Source of the DNA: Cymbidium sinense
Taxonomy: Eukaryota; Streptophyta; Magnoliopsida; Asparagales; Orchidaceae
DNA: 64,000 nucleotides
Assembly (NCBI GenBank): GCA_021442155.1
Contig: CM038223.1
Coordinates: 34,632,983 to 34,696,982, forward strand
Direction of reading: 5' to 3'
Part shown: piece after piece, positions 35,330-46,159 of the stretch
Layout of the letters: the number at the start of each line of letters is the position of its first letter
How positions within the stretch are numbered: the stretch's first letter is position 1
Notes under the pieces: model-generated
Databases searched by the model: none
What the model was told of the DNA's origin: nothing
What the model saw: only the letters and a program-made list of their open reading frames with translations
Program-made: the position numbers and the translations under genes

Positions 35330-36361
35330 TTGATCATAGGATACCCATATGCTAATGTCAAGACTGAAAATTGTGTTAGAGAAGAGATTAGCCATATAGC
35401 CTTTATTTCCATGATCGAACCCACTGTAGAAAAAGCAATCTTTAATAAATTCTGGGTTGAATCAATGTAGGAAGAATTAAATTAGTTTACCAAGAATGAT
35501 GTTTAGATATTAGTGCCTAAATCATTGTCTCAAAGTTTGATTGGAATAAAGTGAATTTTCAAAAATAAAGTAAATGATTTGGGAGTCATTGTAGGAAAGA
35601 GGCAAGGCTTGTGATTAAATTCTTTAATCAAATTAAAAGAATTAATTTTGATGAAAATTTTGCACTTGTTATACATTTGGAAGCTATTTGATTATTACAT
35701 GCTTTTACTTATTTTAAAGGCTTTAAGATGTTTCAGATGGATGTCAAGAGTGCCTTTTTAAATGTTATCATAAAAGAAGATGTCTTTATTGAATAACCAT
35801 CTAGATTTGAAGAATCATTACATCTGATTATGTTTATAAATTGAAAAAGACCATGAATGATTTAAAATAAGTGCCTCATGCTTGGTATGATAGACTTAGC
35901 TCTTTTCTCTTAAAAAAAATCTTTTGAGAAAGGATATGTTGGCACTACTTTGTTTATTAAGAGAACAAAATTTGATATCCTTCTTATTCAAATTTATGTT
36001 GATGATATATTATTTAGATCTACTAACTCTTTGTTATGTGAATATTTTTTTAAGAATAATGAGCGAAGAAAATTAAGATGAGCATGATGGGTGAGCTTAC
36101 TTATTTGTTGGGATTCAATGTCAAGCAAGATAAAAAAAGCATATTCCTAAGCTAAACCAAGTATAAGTGAGATTTAATCAAAAGGTTTAGATTAGAAGGA
36201 CTTAAGAGTATTAGCACCCCTAAGAGCTCTACCACTTAGTTAGCCAAAGATACATCAAGTCGTCAACTGACTCTAAGATGTTTTGTGAGATGATTTTCTC
36301 TTTATTTTAATTATTTGCTAGGTGGACCTGATATCATGTTTAGAGTTTATCTTTGTGCATG
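35330..36361 (+). pseudogene. Copia reverse transcriptase of S1, interrupted by X
   Basis: Reads EELN, stop, FTKNDV, stop, ILVPKSLSQSLIGIK, stop, IFKNKVNDLGVIV. The missing residues are Gln, Trp and Trp in the family (QFTKNDVW, GTKWIFKNK). Then NFDENFAL, MFQMDVKSAFLN, KTMNDLK, stop, VPHAWYDRLSSFLL and LIQIYVDDILFRSTN. The catalytic YVDD is intact (35,995-36,006). The reading reaches GGPDIMFRVYLCA and stops at 36,361, where X begins. It resumes at 44,041 with the next residues (ARFQADPKESHL equivalent), so the gene was split by insertion. Confidence 0.88.
36357..36361. repeat. Left copy of 5-bp target duplication GCATG (X)
   Basis: GCATG at 36,357-36,361 and again at 44,041-44,045, directly flanking X. 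Removing X and one copy restores the order of the Copia protein: LCA then a diverged RFQADPKESHL. Five bp is the usual duplication length for LTR retrotransposons. Confidence 0.85.
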
Positions 36362-36371
36362 TGTGGTGTTT

Positions 36372-36408
36372 ATTTTTGGATGTGTGTGTCTGTGTGTGTG
36401 TGTGTGCG
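36372..36408. repeat. (TG)n microsatellite
   Basis: TGTGTGTGTC followed by about nine TG, near the 3' terminus of X. The equivalent position in the 49,086-50,785 LTR lacks it, so it arose in this copy. Confidence 0.9.
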
Positions 36409-37440
36409 GGGGGTTGGGGAACACCATATTGTATGGGGTACTTATTGAAGTAATCAGACATGCCATTGGGATATGATATACTATCTTAAAAGATAGAGGA
36501 ATCACCCTTCAATGGACCTAATCTCCTAATAAAGATGCCTAAGGCATGATGGGTCTTCGAATGTACCACAAATTTTTTCCCGGCTTTACATGGATGAGTA
36601 AAGCAGGGTTTATATTAAACCGAGTTCTAAAGTTCTCTATGGAGGCAAGCCTCCATTGTTCGTTACATCCTAACAAATGTGAATTTCTTAGGAATACTCT
36701 CGATTAAAGTGGCAATTGTTGTCTCCAAATATTTTAAGGCTAGACTATCAAAAAATTAGGTATATTGGAAAATCAAGTGGGAAAGTTCAAGGAAAAGACT
36801 TACTTTAGAAGCCAAAGCGAATAGGTAGGGAATGCTCATGATACTAAAGGCTTATTGAGCATTCCAATTTATTGTATAATTGAGATTTATATATTTGAAA
36901 GTGAAGAAAATTATTTTTGTTTGAGTTGAATTTTATTAGATTGCTAGGGCTTATGATCCACTAATACAAGGTTGTGAAAATGCATAAGAGGTAAGATTTA
37001 TACTTGTAGCCCAAAGGAGACAAAAACCATGGATCCTAAATCTAGGGATCTTTAACATAAGCTAAAGCATGGCCTAAATCTAAGTGAAAATGAGCATAAG
37101 GTTTACCTCCATAAGAGAGTATAAACTGCTGACTACTGGGCTTACAACCGCCTAGAGTGACCGCCAGCTAACTCCTCCTATGATTCAAATTCATCTGGTC
37201 CGGTCATATGAATTGCAAGATAGATGGGCTATTATTTAATTAGAAAGATACTAAATCCTTAGACCCACTCCATAAGAGATTAGAGCATGAGTGGTATGAA
37301 TAATGACTTAGTCTAATGCAAAATCATTTCAAATTTTATTTAAATTTTGACAAAGGCTTTAGGATTTTTTTATGCATAAATGCATGATGAAGTTGATTAT
37401 TGGACAAATCAAAAGAGAGAGGGTGAAGCTCCATTTGTAG

Positions 37441-37481
37441 GGGCTTGGTTACCCCATGAGAGCACATGGGTAACCAAGCCC
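37441..37481. repeat. Perfect-arm hairpin at a 0.7-kb deletion junction in X
   Basis: Arm GGGCTTGGTTACCCCATG (37,441-37,458), loop AGAGCA, arm CATGGGTAACCAAGCCC (37,465-37,481): 17 paired bases with one bulged C. In copy C the single GGGCTTGGTTACCCATGTGC (62,488-62,507) has no partner. The X sequence to the left of the hairpin resumes at the equivalent of about 63,215, so roughly 700 bp present in C are absent here. Confidence 0.85.
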
Positions 37482-38329
37482 ACCTGTCCTAACTTGGATT
37501 ATGCTTAAGGGTTTAAGCAACTTGCAAAGAGAGCATTTATATTTATTTTAAGCACCCCTTTAAGCATAATCCCCTACAGAAAATATGATTAGGATAACAT
37601 TAACCTAACATCCAGTCTATGAAGCTTACACCCTAACATCTAGTTTGAAATAATACATAACAAAATAAACATACACCATACATATGCCATCCTAACCTAA
37701 GACTAGAAGTGATGACTTAGTTCTAATGTGTGTGGTAAAGCTTGTGTGGTATGTCTTGCAAGGCATTAGAGTTGTAATTTTCTAAGTGTAGAAATATTTA
37801 ATTTAACATGGAGGGTTGATTTCACTTGAAGTTATTTAATTGATTTAAACTTTTTTTAATTTGTGTTTTCTTTTGTTTCATATGATTACACTTAGCAACA
37901 AAGTGTTGTAAAGAGAAGAGAGAGGATTGCCCTCTTTCCTCCCTACCTTAAGTCACTTTCTAAAGCATGTTAATTTTATTTAGTCCTCTTTAGTGAATGG
38001 ATTATTACACATTTTAAATTAATCTTAAATTTAGGTTCACTTTAAATGATTCTATCCAATGTGAGAGGCATCTTAAGATTAATATAATTGAATTACTATT
38101 AGATGACACATGCTAGGTGATTCCTTTCCATCACATGTAACATGCATATGATTTAATCATAAGTATATCTATACACACAACACATTTTAGCATACTTATA
38201 TGATGAATGTAGATATGTATTTGAAGTTTATATTCTTTTATGTGATTGAATTATTTAATTATATTATTTTAAAGCTCTATCCAAATTCTTATACAAAAAT
38301 ACAAAGGAATGAAGTTAAATAGGTACATG

Positions 38330-39480
38330 CCATTGTTGAATCAAGAAAGTCACGTAATCAAATGACCTCCTTAGGGCTAGTTAAAGCCTCGTATTCCTGG
38401 GATGTCAAGACTATATACCCATTTACATTCAAACATATGTAAGTTTGTACACATGAACATGAGAAAGAAACTCCAAATCACATAATTAGATAAATTAATC
38501 ATTTAAATGACTATGAATGCACATATTTTCAATAAAAAAGGGGATCATCATCCTCTAATTAAGCATACCTACACATGTGTAAAAGATGTAAACAAGTACA
38601 TGCCATTATTAAAATAGGGAAGTGAGGTAATCAAATGACTTCATTGGGGTTACTTAAAGCCTCGTATTCCCGGGATGTCCAGACTAAACACTTGCTATAT
38701 TAAATACATATGAACATATACACAATGATAAAGATGAGAATCAAGCAAACATTGTATTTTTATTTGATTAAATCATTTATACATGTGAATTAAAGTTCTA
38801 TCCAAATTCTAATGTATTCTAATGTAGAAATGCAAGTAAATGAAATCAAATAAGTATGTGTCATTATTAACCAGGGAAGTGAGGTAATCAAATGACCTCA
38901 TTGGGGATAGCTAAAGCCTCGTATTCTTGGGATGTTCGAATTATATACCCATTTGCATTCAAATATATGTAAATTTATATAGATGAATATGAGAAAGAAA
39001 GCTCTAAATCACATGACTAATTAATACAAACACTTAGGCAATTATGAATGTGTGTATTTTAATAGAAGAGGGTGGGGTGGACTTTCATCCTTTAGCCACA
39101 CATACATTCACATATAAAGATAAATAAGCTAGTATGTGCCTTTGTTAACCAGGCAGGTGAGGTAATCAAATGACCTCCTTGGGGCTAGCTAAAGCCTCAT
39201 ATTCCCATGATGTCCAGGCTATATACTTTCTTATCTCAATACACTTGAATGCATATGTAAATAAGGGGAAGAAAATCATGCAAAAATTATACTTTATTTG
39301 GTTGGATTATTTATGTATATGAAGCAAAGTTTCATCCAAATTCTAGTGTAGAAATACATATAAATAAAATCAAATAAGTACGTGTCATTGTTAACTAGGG
39401 AAGTGAGGTAGTCAAATGACCTCCTTGGGGCTAGCTAAAGCCTCATATTCCTGGGATTTCCATAATATATACTTATTAAA
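38330..39480. repeat. Dimeric A-B-A-B-A tandem array with 19-bp palindrome (X)
   Basis: The core GAGGTAATCAAATGACCTC (near-palindromic; first copy CACGTAATC...) starts at 38,351, 38,634, 38,881, 39,159 and 39,405: spacings 283, 247, 278, 246. Each core is preceded by TTAACCAGGGAAGT-like and followed by CTTGGGGCTAGCTAAAGCC, TCGTATTCCYGGGATGTCC and ATATAC. Spacers alternate: type A has GAAAGAAACTCYAAATCACA and a purine-rich GAGGG stretch with ATCATCCT; type B has TTTATTTGATTRAATYATTTA and TCYATCCAAATTCTAATG. The true unit is a dimer of about 525 bp. Confidence 0.9.
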
Positions 39481-41999
39481 ATTCAAATACATGTATAAAA
39501 CCACACATGAATTAAGGAAAGGAAAGCTTTGCTTCACATACTTAAGTTATAAGGACATGCCAAACCTATATGTACCCATAACAACTATCACTCTAATCAA
39601 TGAAATTGGTTTATAAACTTTAGAAAAGTAATTTGAATTTATTAGTGATAATAGCCACACATATTATAGATTAATCCAACACTTGCAAGCTTACATAAAA
39701 GAAAACTATTTAATTTAATTTACTTTTAAAGAATGATTATATGATTTCAAATGACATACACCATTTAACATGATTGGAAGGGAATAAATAAACATAAACA
39801 TATGATCTCAATCAAATTAATTCTAAGGACAATCATATCAAATAAAACTATTTAAAGTAAACCAAAGCTTTCTTAATGCCTTTTTTAGTTTCATATTTTG
39901 ATTTGATTTAAGGGCGTGGGGAAAGGTTTGTTGATCCTAACCCATTCCCATGTTTGTTAATTCATTTTCTTTAATGAAATAAGATTAAGTTTATTTTATG
40001 AGTTAATTAAATTATACCATGCATTAAACCTATTAATTAACCCTTTCCTATGTTACCTTAACATAATTACCCAAACAATTATGAGACAACATGGTATGCA
40101 CATGTATTGGAAATAAAATTAGCAATGATCCTAAGAAAGGCAAGGGGCCTAATGTAATTGGCTCATAATTAATGGTTAATTAAGCTAAGAAACTTGATTA
40201 AGTACTTTTTATGATTTCCCCACACATGGATTAACCATAATTCCTTAGGACCTCTTTAGGTTATTGAACACCTAAAGGTCTACCCAAGACTTAATTAGTT
40301 AAGTTTTGACATGATTATGATTTCAATTTAATTAATCAAATAATTTAATTAGTTAATTAAACCTGAATTAATTTGATTAGTCAAATGAACTTAGGAAAAT
40401 AAATTAGGGAGGTGGCCTTAATCCAATTCCGTAGGTTCATTTATTGTTGGATAGTGATTAGCCACTTAATTAATTGATATTTTACTATTCATATGATTAA
40501 TTAGTAATTAATTAACTTAATAGAGTAATTAAAGCTTAATTAGTTAATTTCTCAAATTAATCAAGCAATAAACCCCAACAAAATTATGGGAGGTAGAGGT
40601 CATCCCATTACATTAAGACATAAAGTTTGAGATTAATTCCTTAAGTAATTAATGAGTAATTAAGCTAATTAATTTGTTAATTAAATCTTAATTAAGATTT
40701 AATTACTATAAAATTAATTAAGAATATTTTTAATAAATTATCCTCTAAAATAACTTTAAAATGAGTATTTATTTTTATTTTTATAATTTTTCTATAATTT
40801 GTTATAATTTTAAGAAGTTTCAACCATTAAACTCATTATTTAAGCCTAATTAACTATTAGTCCCGTCGGTGCCATGTGACACACTAATGCGGTGCGCTTT
40901 CCACGTGGCACCATAGGATTGGTTACTTAAACTTAATCCTAGTTAGCGCTTGGCGGTGGTGGCAGATGCACTTTCTCGTATGACATCGGATCTAAGATCG
41001 GACGACCATAATTAATCCCATAATGCTATAGGATAAAATGGGATTGATCTATCAGATCTAATTACTACCATCCATTCTGATCATATGGAATGGACGATGC
41101 ATGATCTATCATCATGCGAATGAGGGGGAACGGAGTCCATTTTCCATTGCTCCCATGATCCAAGCTCACCCGAGCTCTGATCGACTCCAAATGGATCCCA
41201 CACCTTTGTGCAAAGGATCCAAAGGGATCCAACAGCTACAATTGTGTGGGATGCAAGTTTTCTTCAAAACCTCCAATGAATTTTTATACAAGGATCAATT
41301 TCAATGGAATACCTCATCGGAGCTCAAGATCGGTACCAAATCTGATTGAGGAAGCTTCTTCTAGTGGAGACAAAGCTCTACTGATCAGCACGAGCTCTAA
41401 TTTGAGGTCATTTCCTCGAAAGGCTAACACTCAAAGTGTAAGTGGTCAGTGTTGATCGAAGTCGATCATTCAATGGTTGGAGGGCTCAAGAGGTGATTCA
41501 TTCTTGCTCAATGACCTCCAAGGATGGTGTGTGCAAAGTTAATTGCACTTTAGTTGAGTTTTGAGCAAATGAGAATTAATGGGATGTTGCCCTATTTCGA
41601 TTATGAAGAAATCTTATAATGGGAACTTGGGGAAGCTTTGGGAGCTTTGGGAGCTTGGGAAATGTCCCAAGTGGCTCATCTTGGGTAGCTAGGGCTTTGA
41701 GGAATGCAAGTGTGTGGGATTGAGTGGAAATGAGGGGGGGGGGGGTGTATATCCCCCTTCCCTTGGATCATACAACTTAGGTTGGTTTAACTTCTTGTGG
41801 ATGCCTGACCATTGATAGTGGCTAAGAATGGTAGAGAACCTCTTTAGGTGGCTCAGTTTGATTTTCCAAGGCACGAGAGATGGCTATTAATGGAGATAGT
41901 GGGTGTCCTTGGTGGTTTCAAATGCTCTAATGGGGGACGTGAGGTTATTTCACCTCACCTTGGGTCATCGCTGACCTAACCACCCTTGCATCAAGTTGG

Positions 42000-43800
42000 G
42001 CAGTGTTCTAGGAGCCTAGGTGGACCAATGGGAGAGTGTCAAGTGGTCAAGAAATAGATATGAACCACTTACATAGGTGTTTTGCCTCATTTGATACCCC
42101 TAGCCCAAGAGTATCTTGATCATTTTGCATTGGATTTGATTTGGGCAGAATTGAAATGATTCAAAAGTGGGTTGCCAAATTTCTTGTCATGTGGAGTTCA
42201 TTTGGTTAGGTTTGGCTCAATTTGACCCATTTGGGTTAAATTAGGTCAAATCAAGTTAGATTGACTAAGTGGTCAAATTGGGTTAAACCAAGGGTTCAGT
42301 CAAGTTTATATGCTCAATTGGAGTGTATTGGTGTCATTGGTTTGGTTCAATTTGGTTTAGTTCTAGTTTTGGTTCATTTGAATTCATTTGGGTCAAATGG
42401 GTCAAGTTGACCAATTTGACCCAATTGACCAAATTAGCTTGGGTCATGGCTTGATTTGGGTTTCTTTGATCATTTGGAATATGTTGTGGGCATTGGTCGA
42501 GTTCAATTTGGATTGATTTGGTTTTAGGTTGGTTTTACCCTTTAGGTCAAGTTGGGTTCAATAGGTCATTTGGGTCAAATGAGCCAATTGGGCTCAATTG
42601 AGGGTTTGGTCAAGTTCAACAATCAATCTAGAATAAACTTGAGCCATTGGTTGCAATAAATTTTATTTAGATTTTAATTTGACTCATTTTGGCCAATTAG
42701 GTCAATTTGGGTCAACTTGGGTCAAGAGGGCCAATTGGGTTTGGTTTGGCTTAATTGAAGGTCAAGTCATGTTCAAGTATTGATTTTGGGTTGGTATAAA
42801 TCATTGGTTTCAAGGGATTTGGCTTAAGTTGCAATTTGGCTAGTTTAGGTTCATATGGGTTAAGGGTTGGGTTTGGTCAAAGGGCTAGGTTGACTTGGTT
42901 TGACCAATTTATGATAATTGATCAACCTAGGATGATCAACAATCATGTCATGAAGTTTGGAATGGCTTAATTTACTTTGATTTGAATTGAATTAGATATT
43001 GGTTCATATAGGTCAAATTGGTCACTTTGGGTGAAGTGAGCCAATTGGGTTTAGTTGGCTTGATTTAGGGTTGAATTTGATTTAATTGAGTTTATATAAG
43101 GATTTGGGATTGATATGTAAATTTAATTGCAATTGATTTGGGTTCAAATGGAATTTGGTTCATTTGAATATTTCAAGTCAAATGGTCTAAGTTGGGTTTG
43201 ACTTAGGTTGATTTTGATTTGGCTTGATAATTGTAGATTTCATTTATATTTGGAGAGATGATTAAAGTAATATATGATTTATGAGAAAATCAATTGAATT
43301 TGGGATTTGGAGAATGAAGGAATTTGGCTAAGTCCATAGAATTGGCTTAAAGGGTTTAAGTTTGGATTTTGATTTAGTTTGATTTAGTTTTGATCATTTG
43401 AATGTAGATTTGATTTATATTTAGGAGGATGATTGAAGATATAAATTGATTATGAGAAAATCAATTGATTTTGAATTGATTTGAATGAGATTTTATCTAA
43501 GTTCATGAAATTGATTCAAAGGACTTAGGAAGGATTTGGGTTTGATTTTAGATTTTGGTAAATTGGATTTGGAATTGAGTTTGATTGTAAGTTTGAAAGA
43601 TTGATTGAAGGGTTGAATTGATATTTGAGAAAATCAATTGAGTTTGGATTGATTTGAGTTTGTCTAAGGCTAAGTCCATAAGATAATCATAGGGCTTAGG
43701 TTGATTTGGTTTGAATTGGTTTGGGATTGGTTATAGATTTCAATCATTTGACTTGGATTTGGATTTGGATTTGAATTTGGTATATGAATTTGGTATATGA
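42000..43800. repeat. Degenerate GGTCAA/TTGACC tract (X)
   Basis: Dense short words TTGGGTCAA, GGTTTGGCT, AATTGGGTCAAA and, near 42,395-42,440, alternating TTGACC and GGTCAA. No fixed period. Reverse-orientation counterpart at 56,500-58,500, related tract at 17,340-18,270. Confidence 0.75.
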
Positions 43801-44040
43801 ATTTGAGGTTTGGTTTTGAGAGCGTGAACATGGATTGGGTTTATGCTATAGGGTAGGTGGATTTTCTTAAGTCCTTAAGGCATAGCCTAACCCTATGATT
43901 AACCCTTCTAAGTCTTTAGGCTTAGGTTAAGTGTTCACATAAGTGCTAGAAGTGTCTTATGACTAAGAAATTCTTTGTGTCTAGAAGACTCCTAAGTCTA
44001 GGAAGAGGGGATGAGAACTCACCCAAACGTGAGGTCAATA

Positions 44041-44603
44041 GCATGATTTTAAGCCGACCATAAGGAATCACATCTAAAGCTATGAAAATGATTTTTTCAA
44101 TACTTGATTGGTACACCAGACCTAGGAATTTGTTACCAGCTCAACCTTTGATCTTGTAGGATATTATATTCTAATTTTGCAAGATGCAGAGTTGATAGGA
44201 ATGCACTCCAAGGATGTGTCAATTTGTAGGCCACTCACTAGCCTCTTGGTCCAATAGGAAACATAATTTTGTTGCCTTGTCAACTGCTGAATCTGAATAC
44301 ATAATTACTGAAAACTGTACTGCCTAAATCTTATAGCTGAGGCAACATTTTTTTAATATTGGTCTACAAGTAGGTATGGTTCTTATTTTTAGTGATAGCA
44401 CTAGTGCTATTTGCATGACTAACAATACCATTCAACACTCACGCACCAAACACATTGATGTCATACATCATTTTATTAAAGATCACATACTAAAGGGTGA
44501 TATTAATCTTCAATTCATTGGCATAAAAAATTAATTCATAGATATCCTTACAAAAGCCCTGATATTTAATAGGGTCACAATTAAGCATAATCAATTTATG
44601 TGA
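44041..44603 (+). pseudogene. Copia RNase H of S1 (after the X insertion)
   Basis: Continues the pol gene broken at 36,361: A, stop, F, stop, ADHKESHLK, then KMIF (frameshift) QYLIGTPDLGI, FARCRVDRNALQGC, the SWSSRKQNSVALSTAESEYI region with changes (ALSTAESEYI at about 44,280), IFSDSTSAICMTNNTIQHSR, TKHIDVIHHFIKDHILKGDI, TKALIF and HNQFM before TGA at 44,601. The ADILTKAL motif is partly kept. RNase H removes the RNA strand during reverse transcription. Confidence 0.88.
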
Positions 44604-45130
44604 TTAGGTTCCTTTTTGTTATTATTGCATTTCATTTTCTTTTCTTTTTTTCCTTTCTTTTATTTGTTTATTTATTATTGCATGTTTCTTCTATTTTTGC
44701 ATTCTATTTTTTTTAATCTCATTCATTTTCATTTAAATAAAATAAAAAAAGAGGGGCTGAAAAATTTTCCAATCATACTGTACGATACCATCGTATTATA
44801 TGATCGATCTAATCTGATCGTCAAAATAGTCTAGGATGATTGATTAGATGATCCATTATCAACCATATTATACTAGATGATTTACAATCATACTATATGA
44901 TATGTTTATAATGGAATGATTAAACTAGTCAAACTAGTTGTTGATTTGAACTTTAGAATGATTAATGTTATTTAATCATATTGTAGGATTTGTTAATCAT
45001 ATAGGACGATTGACTCAATCAACAAAACTATTTATATGATTGTTGGGATGATCCAAATCATACCAGATAATTTTGTAATTTTACTATATGACTGACTCAG
45101 TAAAATCTAGTCATTTAGCTAACCATTAAC
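44604..45130. other. S1 spacer between pol and the envelope-like ORF
   Basis: A T-rich run (44,620-44,730), then many TACTATATGAT / ATCATACTATACGAT words at 44,770-45,180, a degenerate tandem of about 20-30 bp. The ORF at 44,616-44,834 translates the T-run and is not a gene. Confidence 0.45.
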
Positions 45131-46050
45131 TTGAACTCAACCATCCTATATGAATCATGGTTCATACTATACGATCATCTAGAGATTCTTAATATATGCT
45201 TCATACCTCATTTCATTCTCACCAAATCTTCTTTGTTTTTTACTCTAACCCTCTTTGTTGAGTTTGTGGGTGTGCAAAGACTCAAGTCAGCTAGTCCAAA
45301 TGTCAATGAAGAGGGCTCACAATAATAGAATAGAAAATTGGTTTCGATCAGAGGAAGAGGAAGTTGTGCATAGGAAATACAAGGACTGTAAGATTATAGA
45401 TTCAAAGCCACTCGCACAAGATCAGGTATCTTTCCCCATTTTTGATCTTTTCACAAACACCTCCCACTTATTTCTCATATCCTTAGTCTATCCCTCTCAT
45501 TCCAAGCTTTTCTTGGAATTCTTTTCCAACCTAGTCATAAATTTTGAATGAGTAGTCATTCAATCTCAAGAATGTGGTAGGGAAATTTCTATGACAGATA
45601 TTGACTTTCAGAACTACCTCCATGTATAAAAACTAGTCCACCTTTCCATAATATAGAAAATGACCCCAACCAATAATTAGACCATTTTCAATAAGGTCAT
45701 TAGAATCTCACCTCTTCCCCAATATCAACTGTTAGTTGAGGCATTGTGCTTAATGCTTATGTTATCCAATACGCGCTAAGGCATAATGTCATTCCTAAAA
45801 TTGATGTTTGCATTAACATCACACCTCTCCTTTTTATTGTCACCTACTTTTGCATGACTCACACTCAGTTCAATGTGGTGGATCTTTTGATTCATTACAT
45901 TGAAAATCTCACCATCATCAAGAATCCAAAATTCAAGAGTAAATATAATTTGGCTTTAGGACATGATTGCCTATCTACTTGAGGTTAAATACAACATTTC
46001 CTATCCCAAGGAGCAAGACCAAAAGTTTGAATCATCTTTTTGATTTAATT
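45131..46050 (+). pseudogene. Envelope-like / downstream ORF of SIRE-type element S1
   Basis: Open pieces at 45,131-45,551 and 45,746-45,982 lie after pol on the same strand. The second reads QYALRHNVIPKIDVCIN, then TPLLFIVTYFCMTHTQFNVV, then KYNLALGHDC. The text resembles the downstream protein of SIRE-type Copia elements ('...LLYSLLPKGGHRDxVSxLxxFLVxSILTGRxINLxxLIIxHM...'), where an additional, sometimes envelope-like, ORF follows pol. Similarity is weak and stops interrupt it, so this is a positional inference backed by a moderate match. No signal peptide or clear transmembrane region can be assigned. Confidence 0.4.
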
Positions 46051-46159
46051 AGTTATAATTAACTTGATTGTATTTTCAATTCTAAGTTTTGTCCTTTAGT
46101 GTGAATAGTTTCAAACTTAAATATTTCATCACATAAAGTAGATCCACATGACACACTTT

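Larger units (their letters stand above)
36362..44040 (-). mobile_element. X: 7.68-kb solo LTR-like insertion in Copia S1
   Basis: Bounded by GCATG duplications. On its own strand it begins TATTGACCTCACG (44,040) and ends AACACCACA (36,362); a TG start may have mutated to TA, but copy C also begins TATTGAC. It has no gag, pol or internal LTR pair. The same sequence is found, opposite in orientation, at 56,285-63,999 (C), and its 3' part at 49,086-50,785, directly before a primer-binding-like site and gag. That position identifies the unit as an LTR. From its 5' end: short unique part, GGTCAA-rich tract (about 43,900-42,000), a C/G-run region (41,737), TTAATTAA-rich part (40,900-39,900), dimeric array (39,480-38,330), and a 3' part with hairpin and TG microsatellite. 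ORFs at 39,416, 41,101, 41,246 and 41,689 show no domains and are not retained in C as a common frame that I can see. Confidence 0.72.
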
